From Mycolicibacterium neoaurum ATCC 25795 (GTDB lineage Bacteria; Actinomycetota; Actinomycetes; Mycobacteriales; Mycobacteriaceae): DNA of 64,000 nt. This document shows, in pieces, positions 19,162 through 29,060 of the stretch. Each line of letters opens with the position of its first letter. The stretch's first letter is position 1. Made by a program: the position numbers and the translations under genes. The DNA lies in contig NZ_JMDW01000008.1 in assembly GCF_000691525.1 (NCBI RefSeq), positions 62,001 through 126,000 of the forward strand, in the 5' to 3' direction. Under the pieces are notes generated by a model. The model searched no databases. It saw nothing but the letters and a program-made list of their open reading frames with translations, and was not told the origin of the DNA.

Positions 19162-19803
19162 ATGACCACCATCCAGCGCCGCGCCTTCAACGATGCGATC
19201 ACCAAGTTCTGGAGCTTCGCCGCGCCGGCCTATGACACGGCCTGCCTGCAGCGGTTCGTCTACAAGCCCGCCCAGGACGAGGTCATCGAGCAGTTGCGGC
19301 AGCGTGGCGCTACCCAGATCGCCGATATCGCGTGCGGAACCGGAATCCTGGCCGACCGCATCCAGCGCGAACTGCGCCCCGACGAGGTCTACGGACTGGA
19401 CATGTCCGACGGCATGCTGGCCCAGGCCCGCAAACGCTCCGACCGCATCCGCTGGAAGACCGCTCCCGCCGAGCAACTGCCCTTCGAGGACGAATTCCTC
19501 GACGCCGTCGTCACCACCTCGGCCTTCCACTTCTTCGACCAGCCCGCCGCACTGCGGGAGTTCCACCGGGTGCTGCGCGCCGGCGGCATGGTGGCCGTCA
19601 CCACCATGAGCCCGCGGCAGTCCTTCCCGCCGCTGCACGCATTGTCGGCAGGACTCGGCGCACCTGCGCACGCGCCGACCCCGGAGGCGATGCGCGCCCT
19701 GTTCACCGATGCCGGATTCGAGATCGCCGATCAGCACCGCGTGCGGCGACCGGTGTGGACACCGATCTCGGATCTGATCACCGTGGGCGTGAAGCCTTCG
19801 TGA
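19162..19803 (+). CDS. Class I SAM-dependent methyltransferase
   Basis: 213 residues of the Methyltransf_11 type. Motif I IADIACGTGIL (about 52-62) binds SAM, the acidic residue GLDMSD follows, then APAEQLPFEDEFLDAVV and the post-motif FHRVLRAGGMVAV. The substrate is unknown; UbiE-like quinone or lipid targets are common in this subfamily. TACACT (19149-19154) lies 7 bases before the ATG, suggesting a leaderless mRNA independent of the upstream dehydrogenase. Its 3' end overlaps the convergent hypothetical gene by 26 bases. Confidence 0.82.
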   Translation: MTTIQRRAFNDAITKFWSFAAPAYDTACLQRFVYKPAQDEVIEQLRQRGATQIADIACGTGILADRIQRELRPDEVYGLDMSDGMLAQARKRSDRIRWKTAPAEQLPFEDEFLDAVVTTSAFHFFDQPAALREFHRVLRAGGMVAVTTMSPRQSFPPLHALSAGLGAPAHAPTPEAMRALFTDAGFEIADQHRVRRPVWTPISDLITVGVKPS

Positions 19804-20437
19804 GCCACTTCTGGCCGGCCTTTGCCGCGCGGTGCAGGGCCCCGTACTCGCCGAGATAAGCGGCAACCGCACCCACCACCGGCAGCATCCCGACATAGCG
19901 GAACACCGCCCGCGGATGCGGCCGCTTACCCAACTCGCCACCGATGGCGTTGAGAATGCCCGCCAGATGCCACACCTTGGCCACCACATTGTCCGGCCAC
20001 GGCTCGTCGGTGTCGGGCATCGGCGGGTCCGGGATCTCACGGCCGCACAGCACCGAGGCCAGCATGCGCACCGTGTCCCGCCGGTCGGTAACCCCGTACT
20101 CGCGGGCCACCGCGCACAGGATCAGCGTCTGCGAGGCGAACCCGAGCATGTCCTGGATCGGCAGCCGGCTGGCCAACGCCCCCAACGCTCCCGGCCATGC
20201 GACCGCGACGGTGTCCAGTGCGCCGACCCGCCAGATCCACCAGCCGATCCGCTCGTCGCGGTTCTTCTGCTGCCAAGCCTCGGTCCCTGGCAGCCCCAGG
20301 AACTCCAGATGCCGACGCACACCGAGCGGATCGAACCCGGCGAGCACATCGAGGATCAGATCCGACAGCGCCACCGCCCGCGCGAGCGCATCGGCGACAT
20401 CGTTGTCGGAAAGCTCGACCTTCGGTAACAGCTCCAT
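19778..20437 (-). CDS. Conserved hypothetical protein downstream of xthA
   Basis: 219 residues, family not recognised. It is rich in Trp and Ala, with moderately hydrophobic stretches (VGALDTVAVAWPGALGALASRLPIQDMLGFASQTLILCAVA and YVGMLPVVGAVAAYLG) that could be one or two membrane or buried helices, and a basic C-terminus. ATG 20437 overlaps the xthA stop by one base (TGATG), so it is the last gene of the def-GNAT-jetABC-xthA operon. It is too short and lacks TOPRIM-type acidic motifs, so it does not look like the missing JetD nuclease. A role linked to the SMC-like module is possible only by position. Confidence 0.7.
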   Translation of the reverse strand: MELLPKVELSDNDVADALARAVALSDLILDVLAGFDPLGVRRHLEFLGLPGTEAWQQKNRDERIGWWIWRVGALDTVAVAWPGALGALASRLPIQDMLGFASQTLILCAVAREYGVTDRRDTVRMLASVLCGREIPDPPMPDTDEPWPDNVVAKVWHLAGILNAIGGELGKRPHPRAVFRYVGMLPVVGAVAAYLGEYGALHRAAKAGQKWLTKASRPR

Positions 20438-21204
20438 CACGTCAACTCCACGAGTACGGGCGCATGATCACTGGGTGCCTTGCCTTTTCGTTCGTCACGG
20501 ACGATCTCGGCGTGCGTCACCCGCTGCGCGAATTCGGGTGAACCGAGAATGAAATCGATCCGCATGCCCTGACGCTTCGGGAAACGCAGCTGTGTGTAAT
20601 CCCAGTAGGTGTACACGCCCGGGCCGGGGGCGAAGGGTCGCACCACGTCGGAGTAGCCGGCGTCCAGGATGGCCTGGAAGGCCGCGCGTTCGGGTGCGGA
20701 CACATGGGTGGAACCCTCGAACACCGCCGGATCCCAGACATCCTCGTCGGTGGGTGCGATGTTCCAATCACCCACCAGCGCCACCGGTCCGGTCCACGAC
20801 GTCGCGACATCGCGAAGGGCGGCAAGCCATTCCAACTTGTACGGATAATGCGGGTCGGCCAGCGTTCTGCCGTTGGGCACATACAGGCTCCACACCCGCA
20901 CCCCGCCGCAGGTTGCTCCGATGGCGCGTGCCTCGGCTACGTCCTGCCAAGACGGTGCACCGTCGAACCCGATCTGGACATCCTCCAGACCCACGCGGGA
21001 GGCGATCGCCACCCCATTCCACTGGTTGAGCCCCACATGCGCGATCTCGTATCCCAGCGCGGCGAACGGCATCGTCGGGAACTGGGAGTCCTTGCATTTG
21101 GTCTCCTGCATGGCCAGCACGTCGACATCGGCGCGCGCCAGCCAATCGGTGACCCGGTCCACCCGCGTGCGGATCGAGTTGACGTTCCAGGTGGCGATGC
21201 GCAT
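20437..21204 (-). CDS. xthA: Exodeoxyribonuclease III / AP endonuclease
   Basis: 255-residue Mg-dependent base-excision-repair enzyme that cuts 5' of abasic sites and removes 3' blocks. Family motifs are intact: WNVNSIRTR at the N-terminus, metal-binding Glu34 in QETKCKD, GDWNIAPTDEDVWDP near 145 and the C-terminal SDHAPV catalytic Asp-His. Length is typical of XthA (Rv0427c type). The start overlaps the jetC stop by one base (TAATG), so translation is coupled to an SMC-like condensin gene. In M. tuberculosis, from memory, xthA directly follows the GNAT gene with no jet genes between. Confidence 0.95.
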   Translation of the reverse strand: MRIATWNVNSIRTRVDRVTDWLARADVDVLAMQETKCKDSQFPTMPFAALGYEIAHVGLNQWNGVAIASRVGLEDVQIGFDGAPSWQDVAEARAIGATCGGVRVWSLYVPNGRTLADPHYPYKLEWLAALRDVATSWTGPVALVGDWNIAPTDEDVWDPAVFEGSTHVSAPERAAFQAILDAGYSDVVRPFAPGPGVYTYWDYTQLRFPKRQGMRIDFILGSPEFAQRVTHAEIVRDERKGKAPSDHAPVLVELT

Positions 21205-24200
21205 TAGACAGGCTCCGGGACCTTGAGTTCGCGCTTGAGCGCGGTGAAATCAGAGATGGTCTTGGTGGTCACGTGCGCGACCGGCCGGGCATTGCGACCG
21301 CTGGCCTCGGTCTTGGACACCATCACCACACCGTCGATATAGGGCTGGATGGTCGTGGCGTTCTGCACGGTGGCCACGATGACGAGCTGGAAACCGAACT
21401 TGCGGAACGCCTGCAGCGCCTGCTGGGCGAACTGAGGATCGGACTTGGAGAACGCCTCGTCGAGCATCAACTGGGCGAACACCGGCTTGTTGTCCCCGCT
21501 GTCGGGGTTGGCCAGGTTGAAGCTCAGTGCTCCGGCGAGGCAGAACGCCATCAGCTTCTCCTGCTCACCACCGGAGTTGTCGCCGGCGTTGCTGTGCGTG
21601 CGGATCAACTCCTCGGTGCGCATATCCCACTCCGCGCAGTCGAAGGTGAACCGGTTGCGCACGTCGAGCGCATCGCGGGTCCACACCCGGTCCTCGGGGG
21701 TGTTGCCCGCCAACCGGTTCCGCAACCGCAGGATGTCCGCGTACTGCTCCAGGATCGCCTTCTTGTCACCGAGGCCGACCTCGGCGATGCGCCGCGAGAT
21801 GGCCTTGACGATGTCGGTCAGCTCGGTCACCGCGGTCAGACTGCGGGGCGTGGCCCGCAGTGTCAGCCGGGTACCCCGGTTGAACTCCACCGCACCCAGG
21901 CCGGTGTTCACCCGCTCGATCTGCTCGGCGATGCGGCGGGCCTCTTGCTCGGCGATCCGGTGCAACGTCAGGATCGCATCGGGGGCCTGCTCGGTGATCA
22001 GCCGCATCATCCGCTCGTAGGCATCGGGGAGTTCGCGCTCGTCGATGTGGCGGCACACCGCGACATAGTCGTGCACCCGCTCGTCGAGATCATCGGAATC
22101 ATTGGGTATGGCATCGGGGAACGACGAGTCGTAGGTGGCGATGATGCGAGCCAGCTCATCGTGAGATCGCCTGCGGCTCTCAGTGAGTCGGTCCCTCTCC
22201 CGCCGGATCGCGTTGAACAGCGCCTCTCGGTAGGGCTCGGGGTTGAGCAGCTCCAGGCTCACCGGGATCTGCGCCGCGTAGCGGTTGAGCAACTCGGTGG
22301 CCTGCTCGGACACCGCCGCCGGATCGAGGCGGTCCTGTAGATCCAGCAGCCGGGTACGACGCGAATCGAGATCGTCACGGCGGGTCTGGATGGCGCCTCG
22401 CCGGGTCATCAGAACCTGAATATCGTTCCAGCACTCCTCGGCCCGCGCGCTCAGCGCCTCGACATCGGGATTGTCGGCGAGCAGCAACTCGTACTGTTCA
22501 CGCAGCCGGTCGGCGTGCCCGTCCGCGGTCTCGGTGTCGATATGGCTCCACTGGGGGAACTGTTCACAGATGGCCTTGCAGGCCGCGGCCTGATCACGCC
22601 AGTGTTGCCTGCCCGCGGCGATCTCGTCGGCGGCCGTCCGCGCCGCGGCGAACACCTCTTCGGCCTCGGTCAGTTCGGCGGTCAGGGCGTCCAGCTTGGC
22701 GGTGATATCACCCTGGTAGATGTACTCCGAGGGTTTCAGCGGGCGGCGGTCGTCCTTGATGGCCAACCGGTCGGAGTCCTTGTACAGACCGGTATCGGTG
22801 ACCGCGCGGCGGAACCTGGCGAACAGATCCGGGCTGTCCACGCAGATGTGATCACCGGCCGCGGCCAACACATCCAGCGCCTCGGCGGCACACGGGTGGC
22901 TCGGGTTCACCACGAACAGCTTGCCCGCCAACGTGTTCGGCTCGGGACGCCGATCGGGGGCATTGACCCGAACCTGGTGCAGCGCCAGCCTGCCCCGCAT
23001 GTTGTTCTCGTTGACGAAGCGCAACACCTTGGCATAGTGCTGATCGGGAACCAGCAGGCGCAATCCGACCGAGCGCAGCACCTTCTCGACAGCGGCGCGC
23101 CAGCGGTTCTCCTCGGGCCGCAGGTCCATCAGTTCGGCGACATAGGGCAGCGCCGAGGGGTCGATACCCAATGTGGTGCAGATGTGTTCGCGCATGGCGA
23201 CGGCGAACTCGGGAAGCGCCGACCCGACGTGTTCGACGCGTTTGAGTTCCTTGGCCGCGTGATCGCGGGCCATCCGGGCGGCCTTCTGGGCGTACTCGGC
23301 ATCGGTGGAGGACTCCCGTCCGCGGTCGAGCTGGACAGCCAGACCGGCGGCCTGTTTGGACAGCTCCTCACGCAGATTCCAGAACTCGTCCGCGGTCTCG
23401 GGCACCTCGACACCGTGCGCGCGGACCATCTCCGCGTAGGCGGCGTACCGGCGGGTGACCTCCTCGGCCTGCGCCTCGGCGGCCGCGACCTGGGACTGCA
23501 GCGGACCGATGCTGGCGCTGGCCCCGCTGATCTGCGCGTTGAGGGCGTCGCCCTCGGCCTTGGCGAGATTGAGCTGACGGGTGATGTCGCCGTACTCGTT
23601 CTCCAACTGGTCGATGGTGCCGTCCAACGACTCGATCTGGGCCGGGCACTGCTGTAGGCGCTGGTGATCGGTGTGCGCGCGGACCATCGGCATGTCGACC
23701 AGATCGATGATGCCCAGGTCCGAGGATTCGGAGGCATAGCGCAGTTGGATCGCCTCGATATCACCGAGCACCTTGCGCTTGCGCTGGGCAACCGCCAGCA
23801 GCTCGCGCGCCTCGACCAGGGGGTCGATCTGCTTGAGTGCCTCGGGAAGTCGGCTCAGGCTGTCCGGTTCGTCGAGCATGAAATCGCGGACGAACTGTTC
23901 CAGGCCGCCGACGCTCTTGAGTGACTTGGCCTTGCCCAGCAGCTGCTGGGCCGCCTCAGAGGCCCGGATGCCGATGGCGGCGTAGAGCTGGGCCAGGTAC
24001 TGCGATTCGACCTTGGTGGAGAACCGCCAACCGTACGATGCCCCGTCGCTTCGCTCGCCCCGGGAGTCGGTGAACACCTTGCTGTCGAAACGTCCCGCCG
24101 CCCACCGATTGCAGACACCCTCGATGTCCAGATCGCCGTCGCCGAGCACGAACCGGCTCGACGAATCCGAACGAGACTCTCCGGTAAGCCATTTGAGTAC

Positions 24201-24575
24201 CAGGCCGGTGATGGTGCGCCCGGTGTTGGAGGTGTAGGTGACCGCGACGGCCGACCAGGTGGTGCCGTCACCGCGCAGATACATCACCTGGCTGGTGCCA
24301 CCGTCGCTGCGCTGCCCCCACGCACCGCGGACGTACTTGTCCACGGTGCGCCGCCCGGCGCTGGAGCCCGCGGCGGTGTTATCGCCCGAGGCGTTGAAGT
24401 TACGCCGGTTGAACGGCAGGAATCCGAGTGAGATCGCATCCAGCAGAGAGGATTTACCGCTACCTGAGGATCCGGCGATCAACGAGCCGCCGGCGTTGAT
24501 GGGGATGGAGTGGTAACCGTCGAAGACGCCCCAGTTGATCACCTGCAGGCGGGACAGATGGAACTGCTCGCTCAT
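21204..24575 (-). CDS. jetC: Wadjet JetC / MksB-like SMC ATPase
   Basis: 1123-residue SMC-like motor of the MukB/MksB/JetC group (M. smegmatis EptC is of this type). The Walker A motif GSSGSGKSS is at 35-43, the long middle is heptad-rich coiled coil (about 250-460 and 620-880) around a hinge, and the C-terminal head has the ABC signature NSGGEQEK (about 997) and Walker B QLMLDEAF (about 1040). All ATPase motifs look intact. It overlaps jetB by 4 bases and xthA by 1. Such complexes extrude DNA loops; with JetD they cut plasmids, and as MksBEF without JetD they can act in chromosome organisation. No JetD gene is in this window. Confidence 0.93.
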   Translation of the reverse strand: MSEQFHLSRLQVINWGVFDGYHSIPINAGGSLIAGSSGSGKSSLLDAISLGFLPFNRRNFNASGDNTAAGSSAGRRTVDKYVRGAWGQRSDGGTSQVMYLRGDGTTWSAVAVTYTSNTGRTITGLVLKWLTGESRSDSSSRFVLGDGDLDIEGVCNRWAAGRFDSKVFTDSRGERSDGASYGWRFSTKVESQYLAQLYAAIGIRASEAAQQLLGKAKSLKSVGGLEQFVRDFMLDEPDSLSRLPEALKQIDPLVEARELLAVAQRKRKVLGDIEAIQLRYASESSDLGIIDLVDMPMVRAHTDHQRLQQCPAQIESLDGTIDQLENEYGDITRQLNLAKAEGDALNAQISGASASIGPLQSQVAAAEAQAEEVTRRYAAYAEMVRAHGVEVPETADEFWNLREELSKQAAGLAVQLDRGRESSTDAEYAQKAARMARDHAAKELKRVEHVGSALPEFAVAMREHICTTLGIDPSALPYVAELMDLRPEENRWRAAVEKVLRSVGLRLLVPDQHYAKVLRFVNENNMRGRLALHQVRVNAPDRRPEPNTLAGKLFVVNPSHPCAAEALDVLAAAGDHICVDSPDLFARFRRAVTDTGLYKDSDRLAIKDDRRPLKPSEYIYQGDITAKLDALTAELTEAEEVFAAARTAADEIAAGRQHWRDQAAACKAICEQFPQWSHIDTETADGHADRLREQYELLLADNPDVEALSARAEECWNDIQVLMTRRGAIQTRRDDLDSRRTRLLDLQDRLDPAAVSEQATELLNRYAAQIPVSLELLNPEPYREALFNAIRRERDRLTESRRRSHDELARIIATYDSSFPDAIPNDSDDLDERVHDYVAVCRHIDERELPDAYERMMRLITEQAPDAILTLHRIAEQEARRIAEQIERVNTGLGAVEFNRGTRLTLRATPRSLTAVTELTDIVKAISRRIAEVGLGDKKAILEQYADILRLRNRLAGNTPEDRVWTRDALDVRNRFTFDCAEWDMRTEELIRTHSNAGDNSGGEQEKLMAFCLAGALSFNLANPDSGDNKPVFAQLMLDEAFSKSDPQFAQQALQAFRKFGFQLVIVATVQNATTIQPYIDGVVMVSKTEASGRNARPVAHVTTKTISDFTALKRELKVPEPV

Positions 24576-25243
24576 TCGGCACCGCCTTTCAACAATTGCT
24601 CGAACTGCTGCTGCAGCTCGGTGATCACCGAGGCCGTCATGATCGCGGTGATGACGGGGCTGACGGTGTAGGAATCCTCGTCATCGCGGGTGCGGCGCAG
24701 GATGTCCAGTCCGGCCAGCCGGGCGATCGCGGCATCGATGCGCGCGGTGAACGTGACGGTGTCGCGGTCGGTGTCATTGAGTACCCCGGCGAACAGGCCG
24801 TGCACCTCGTCACGGGTGATCAGAAAGCTGACATCGCCGCCGGCGCGCATCATCTGCGCCAGGTGCAGCGCCAGGATGGAGTCGTAGGTGCCCAGCGGCT
24901 CGCGGCGCAGAAGCTTTGCGCCCCTTGTCGGTTCATAGCGAGCCTGTTCGATGTAGGCGATGTCGACCTGCGCAGAGATCTGCAGTTGCAGATCCAGTTC
25001 GGAGAGCCGGACGGCCAGATCGTTGCGGTACTCCAGGATCCAGCTGTAGATGTCCGGATCGGCCTCGCCGCTGACGTAGCGCCGGGTCAGCAGATGCTGC
25101 AGCGCCCAGCAGGCGCGATCGGGCAACGCGCTGACATCACCGTCGAACCGTGGCTTGCGTGTGCCGGTACTGCGGCCGGAGCGGTCGACCTCGGGCAGGG
25201 AGGCGAAATCGACTTCTGGAGTGGAGGTCGTGGCGTCGGTCAT
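24572..25243 (-). CDS. jetB: Wadjet JetB / MksE-like protein (DUF4194)
   Basis: 223-residue KITE-type winged-helix subunit matching DUF4194. Recognisable stretches are [41 protein letters not shown] and [13 protein letters not shown] (a Leu-rich winged-helix core), ending [11 protein letters not shown]. JetB/MksE dimers bind the JetA kleisin and DNA next to the SMC heads. It overlaps jetA and jetC by ATGA at both ends, a layout that keeps subunit ratios fixed. Confidence 0.9.
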   Translation of the reverse strand: MTDATTSTPEVDFASLPEVDRSGRSTGTRKPRFDGDVSALPDRACWALQHLLTRRYVSGEADPDIYSWILEYRNDLAVRLSELDLQLQISAQVDIAYIEQARYEPTRGAKLLRREPLGTYDSILALHLAQMMRAGGDVSFLITRDEVHGLFAGVLNDTDRDTVTFTARIDAAIARLAGLDILRRTRDDEDSYTVSPVITAIMTASVITELQQQFEQLLKGGAE

Positions 25244-26652
25244 GAAGCAACCTCGGTGACGGGTTCGGTGAACATCAGGTGCGGGACCTCCATCTCGCGG
25301 TCATGCCCGTCCAGCGAGTGGAAGCGCACGGTCACCGACTCGGTGACCGCGGGGGCCGGTTGTTTGAGCGCCCAGGACCACAGCACGATGACATGACCGA
25401 GGTAGGGCGCGTCGAGCATCGCGCACGCGTCCGGAAGGGACACCGGCAGAGCGGAATTGAGCATTTTGGTCAGTGCGGGTGCGTCCACCTGGGTGGTGAG
25501 CGAGGAGAACGTGGTCAGGTCGACTTCGCCCTGGGCGATCTCGGCCGGCTTCGGCGAGGACAGGTCGTTGATACGGAAGCTCAGCGCGCCGATCGAACTG
25601 ATCGCATGCCGGGCCAGCGGCACCTCGATGTCCAGGCGGGAGTCGGTCAGCGACTCCTTGAGCAGCGTGCGCGCGGCACCGATGGCCTCGTTGAGCTGGC
25701 GGGCCACGCCACGGCTCTGCTCAAGGGTGCCGAAGGCGGTGAACCGCTTGACCCGCTGAGCGCAGCGCTGCTGGATGCGTTCCACCTCGTCGATCTGGTG
25801 GCCGACGAGTTCGAAGAAGTTGGCCATCACCTTGCGCAGGGCCGGGTCGAGCTCGGGCAGTTGCGATGCCACGGTGGCGATATCGGCCTCGAACTCGGCG
25901 CGCTGCTGCGGATCGTTGATCATGTGCAGGAACGCGCGGTGCGAGTCGCGGCCCGCGGAATCCCAGGCGGCTTGATAGTCGGCGTACATCTGACGCTGCC
26001 GGTCGCGGTATTCGAGGTTGGTGTCGATCGGGTCGTCGAGCGCGGCGGTGGCCTGCTCGATCATGTTGCCGTACAGGCCGATATCGGTGATCAGCCGTTC
26101 CATCTGCATGGCAATCGCGCGGGCCTCGTCGTACATGGCGACGGTATCGGGCTCCGGGCGGGTTCCCGCGTCGAGTTCGTCGAGCTCGGCGTGCAGGGCG
26201 GCGATCTCGGCCTCGATACCGGCCCGGATCCGATCGGGATCATCGCCGGCGCGGGTGGCGACCTGCTTGAGCCGGGCGGCGATCCCGTGGATGGACCCAC
26301 CGGTGGCGATGGTGTCGTTGCGGCGCACGCCGCGCACGAAGTCCAGCGCCCGGCGGGCATCCTGGGTCAGATAACAGACGTTGCGCTCGACACCCGCGTG
26401 TTGGCTGGCGACCCGGTGCAGCCAGCCCTGGCTGGCCCACGACTTGATCAGGGCGAGGCCGGACTGTTCGCCCACCTCGTGCAAGGTCTCCAGATCGCGC
26501 TCGAGGCGGACGACAAGCTCGGTTTCGCCGACCAGTCCGTCGAAGAGATGGCGTTCCATCAGCGTGGCGTAGACCGCGAGATTCGACGTGGCCAGCAGGC
26601 GCAGCGCGCGGGACGCCTGCACCTCGCGATTGGCATCGAGTAACTCACGCAT
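25240..26652 (-). CDS. jetA: Wadjet JetA / MksF-like kleisin (DUF3375)
   Basis: 470-residue kleisin-like subunit of the DUF3375 family. The N-terminal winged-helix region (LATSNLAVYATLMERHLFDG, then LIKSWASQGWLHRV) is followed by a long acidic helical region (about 140-330) and a C-terminal domain starting RLDIEVPLARHAISSIGALSFR. JetA links the JetC heads and carries JetB. The open frame extends 67 codons further, but ATG 26652 is chosen: the protein then begins MRELLDANREVQ as in the family, and it overlaps the GNAT stop by 8 bases. First jet gene in the operon. Confidence 0.9.
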   Translation of the reverse strand: MRELLDANREVQASRALRLLATSNLAVYATLMERHLFDGLVGETELVVRLERDLETLHEVGEQSGLALIKSWASQGWLHRVASQHAGVERNVCYLTQDARRALDFVRGVRRNDTIATGGSIHGIAARLKQVATRAGDDPDRIRAGIEAEIAALHAELDELDAGTRPEPDTVAMYDEARAIAMQMERLITDIGLYGNMIEQATAALDDPIDTNLEYRDRQRQMYADYQAAWDSAGRDSHRAFLHMINDPQQRAEFEADIATVASQLPELDPALRKVMANFFELVGHQIDEVERIQQRCAQRVKRFTAFGTLEQSRGVARQLNEAIGAARTLLKESLTDSRLDIEVPLARHAISSIGALSFRINDLSSPKPAEIAQGEVDLTTFSSLTTQVDAPALTKMLNSALPVSLPDACAMLDAPYLGHVIVLWSWALKQPAPAVTESVTVRFHSLDGHDREMEVPHLMFTEPVTEVAS

Positions 26653-27532
26653 GGAGCACGAGGCTATCTGCGCGCACGTAGCGATGCCGGTGGTGGAGTG
26701 CGAACCCCAGCGACTCATACAGTGCCTGGGCGGGCGCGTTGTCCCCGAGCACCTGCACATATGCCCGGGTCGCACCCTGTTCGGCGCCCCAGGTCGACAG
26801 GGCGGCGAAGACCCCGCGGGCCAAGCCCTGCCTGCGGGCGGACTCGGCGACACGCACGCACGACACGCCGAGCCAGCGGGTGCCGTCCGGTGCGGTGGTC
26901 ACCGCGCCCCGCCCGACAGCCTCACCGACGGTCGCGAAGACCACCGTTCCGTCGACCACGGCGGTGAGGATGTCCGGCGGTACGTCACGTTCGTAGACCC
27001 GCAGCCACTCCTCGTCGGGAGCCGCTGCCAACGCGACGCCGGGCGGGAGCGGCGCGGGGAACAGATCGCGGACGAGCACGCGGGTCTGCTTCACACCCGG
27101 GGACTTGATCGGCAGCAGCCGTTCGGGCAGCGTCAGCCACGGGGGCAGGCCGCGCCCGGCATACCAGGAGACGATCTGCGACAACGCCTCCGTCGACGAC
27201 GAGAACAGCAGTGGGACAGCCGAGTTGGCCCGGCTGGTGTGACCGGATCCGGCCCGCAACAGCCAGCCGTCCTGCCAATGCTGCTCGGTGCCGGGCCAGG
27301 CCAGCGCCGCGGCGTGCTCCAGGGCGCGGATCTCGGAGTTGCGCACCGGGCGGTGGGACAGCTCGCGCACCGACACCACGTCGGCGGGATCGATCTCGAC
27401 GTCGTCACCGGATTTCGGCCGGACGATCACGGTGGGGGTGAGTGCCTCCAGATGGCCGACCACATCGGTCAGGCCCTCGGAGGTCCGGTAGCGCAGGGAG
27501 ACCCTACTGCCGCGGGATGCCGCGAAAGGCAC
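26645..27532 (-). CDS. GNAT N-acetyltransferase, Rv0428c-type
   Basis: 295 residues. The N-terminal part (1-70: RYRTSEGLTDVVGHLEALTPTVIVRPKSGDDVEIDPADVVSVREL) resembles a small SH3-like barrel, and the C-terminal GNAT domain has the acetyl-CoA loop ESARRQGLARGVFAAL and the final NAPAQALYESLGF. GTG 27532 is selected because it lies 2 bases after the def stop and gives a length close to the M. tuberculosis homologue (about 302). The acetyl acceptor is unknown; co-location with peptide deformylase hints at N-terminal protein modification, but that is only suggestive. Confidence 0.82.
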   Translation of the reverse strand: MPFAASRGSRVSLRYRTSEGLTDVVGHLEALTPTVIVRPKSGDDVEIDPADVVSVRELSHRPVRNSEIRALEHAAALAWPGTEQHWQDGWLLRAGSGHTSRANSAVPLLFSSSTEALSQIVSWYAGRGLPPWLTLPERLLPIKSPGVKQTRVLVRDLFPAPLPPGVALAAAPDEEWLRVYERDVPPDILTAVVDGTVVFATVGEAVGRGAVTTAPDGTRWLGVSCVRVAESARRQGLARGVFAALSTWGAEQGATRAYVQVLGDNAPAQALYESLGFALHHRHRYVRADSLVLHA

Positions 27533-27534
27533 GG

Positions 27535-28128
27535 CTAGTGGCCGAAGGGGTCGGGATCCTCGCCGGGCAACCAGCTCAACCCCGGAACCCCCCACTTGTT
27601 GGACTTCACCATCCGCTTCGCCGCCCGGGCATGCCTGCCGATCAGCCGGTCCAGATAGGTGAACCCGTCCAGGTGTCCCGTCTCGTGCTGGAGCATCCTG
27701 GCGAACAGCCCGGTTCCCTCCAGGGTGATCTCGGTGCCGTCGGCGTCCAGACCGGTGACCCGCGACCAGGACGCCCGCCCGGTGGGGAAGGACTCGCCAG
27801 GCACCGACAGGCAACCCTCGTCGTCATCGTCGGGATCGGGCATCGTCTCGGGGACCTCGGAGGTCTCCAGCACCGGGTTGATCACGACGCCGCGCCGGCG
27901 GGTGGTCTTACCGCGATCATCGGCACAGTCATAGACGAACACCCGTTCGGTGCGCCCGATCTGGTTGGCCGCCAGGCCAACCCCGTTGGCGGCGTCCATC
28001 GTGTCGAACATGTCGGCGATGAGCGCCGCCAGGTCGGCGGGTAAGGTCCCGTCGGCGCCAACGGGCACCGGCGTGGTCGGAGTGTGCAGGACGGGATCTC
28101 CCACGATGCGGATCGGTACGACAGCCAC
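27535..28128 (-). CDS. def: Peptide deformylase
   Basis: 197 residues. It removes the N-formyl group from new proteins in a metal-dependent reaction. The three motifs are GVGLAANQ (about 49-56), EGCLS with metal ligand Cys106, and HETGH with His148, Glu149 and His152. The long insert before motif 2 and the C-terminal [18 protein letters not shown] tail are typical of mycobacterial enzymes. GTG 28128 gives 197 residues like M. tuberculosis Def; the upstream part of the frame is not conserved. TAAGCT (28137-28142, minus strand) lies 8 bases before it and is a likely promoter for the whole def-GNAT-jetABC-xthA operon. Confidence 0.95.
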   Translation of the reverse strand: MAVVPIRIVGDPVLHTPTTPVPVGADGTLPADLAALIADMFDTMDAANGVGLAANQIGRTERVFVYDCADDRGKTTRRRGVVINPVLETSEVPETMPDPDDDDEGCLSVPGESFPTGRASWSRVTGLDADGTEITLEGTGLFARMLQHETGHLDGFTYLDRLIGRHARAAKRMVKSNKWGVPGLSWLPGEDPDPFGH

Positions 28129-28255
28129 GATTGGCAAGCTTAAGTCAGCCGACTCGCGGGTAACGATCACGCCTCAATCTCCGGCGCCGTGATTGAATGA
28201 GCGCCGAACAACACCATTGTCATTTGCGAGTGATCGGAAGGGTCCAAACAGCGAT

Positions 28256-28564
28256 ATGGATGGCGCCATCGCGCGGACCGGCCAATCCGGGGACGACTCC
28301 GAACCTGCGGACGGGCTGACCCGCCGCGAACACGACATTCTGGCGTTCGAACGCCAGTGGTGGAAGTACGCAGGGTCCAAAGAAGACGCCATCAAGGAGC
28401 TCTTCTCGATGTCGGCGACCCGGTACTACCAGGTACTCAACGCGCTCGTCGATCGGCCCGAGGCATTGGCCGCCGACCCGATGCTGGTCAAGCGGCTGCG
28501 CCGGGTGCGCGCGAGCCGGCAGAAGGCCAAGGCCGCCCGGCGGCTCGGTTTCGACATCACGTGA
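28256..28564 (+). CDS. DUF3263 protein, Rv0430-type
   Basis: 102 residues. The core GLTRREHDILAFERQWWKYAGSKEDAIKELFSMSATRYYQVLNALVDRPEALAADPMLV is a helix-turn-helix-like DUF3263 domain. The C-terminus is strongly basic (KRLRRVRASRQKAKAARR), consistent with DNA or RNA binding. ATG 28256 gives the same length as the M. tuberculosis homologue; the TTG at 28193 is unlikely. It is divergent from def and directly upstream of virR. Its function is not established. Confidence 0.82.
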   Translation: MDGAIARTGQSGDDSEPADGLTRREHDILAFERQWWKYAGSKEDAIKELFSMSATRYYQVLNALVDRPEALAADPMLVKRLRRVRASRQKAKAARRLGFDIT

Positions 28565-28582
28565 GCCGTTAGGCTGGCCCCG

Positions 28583-29050
28583 ATGAACCAGCGAGACTCT
28601 TCCGGGCTGCCCCTGCGCGCCATGGTGATGGTGCTGCTTTTCCTGGGTGTCGCGTTTCTGCTGATCGCATTCCAGTACATGGGATCCGATGACGACGACG
28701 CCTCGGATGAATCGGTCGCCATCAGCGCCACGACGACCAGCAGTCCCACCTCCAGTGCCGAACCGACGCCCGCGGCCCGCGATGCCGAGGTGCGCGTCTT
28801 CAACACCTCCGAGGTCGCCGGCGCCGCCGAGGGAGCAGCCGACCGGCTGCGCAGGGACGGCTGGAACGTGACCGAGACCGGCAACCTCGTGCTGGAGGGT
28901 CTACCTGCGACGACGGTGTTCTTCGGCAGCGAGCCGGGGGAGAAGGAAGCCGCCGAGGAGGTCGGCCGTCTGCTGCAGGCCCCCGTCGAACCGCGGCGCC
29001 CCGAACTGACTGAACAACCGCCGGGCGTCATCGTGGCGGTCACCGGCTAG
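28583..29050 (+). CDS. virR: LytR C-terminal-domain membrane protein, VirR homologue
   Basis: 155 residues. A single N-terminal membrane helix ([21 protein letters not shown]), an acidic and Ser/Thr-rich linker (about 36-68), and a C-terminal LytR_C domain ([27 protein letters not shown]...TTVFFG) match Rv0431 (VirR), which limits vesicle release in M. tuberculosis and acts with cell-wall LCP proteins. Position between DUF3263 and sodC is the same. TAGGCT (28570-28575) is 7 bases before the ATG, so the message may be leaderless. Confidence 0.85.
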   Translation: MNQRDSSGLPLRAMVMVLLFLGVAFLLIAFQYMGSDDDDASDESVAISATTTSSPTSSAEPTPAARDAEVRVFNTSEVAGAAEGAADRLRRDGWNVTETGNLVLEGLPATTVFFGSEPGEKEAAEEVGRLLQAPVEPRRPELTEQPPGVIVAVTG

Positions 29051-29060
29051 GCTCTCGGAC

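Noticed and set aside
19778..20437. Possible JetD of the Wadjet module
   Set aside because: At 219 residues it is about half the size of JetD and lacks visible TOPRIM acidic motifs. It remains an unassigned hypothetical.
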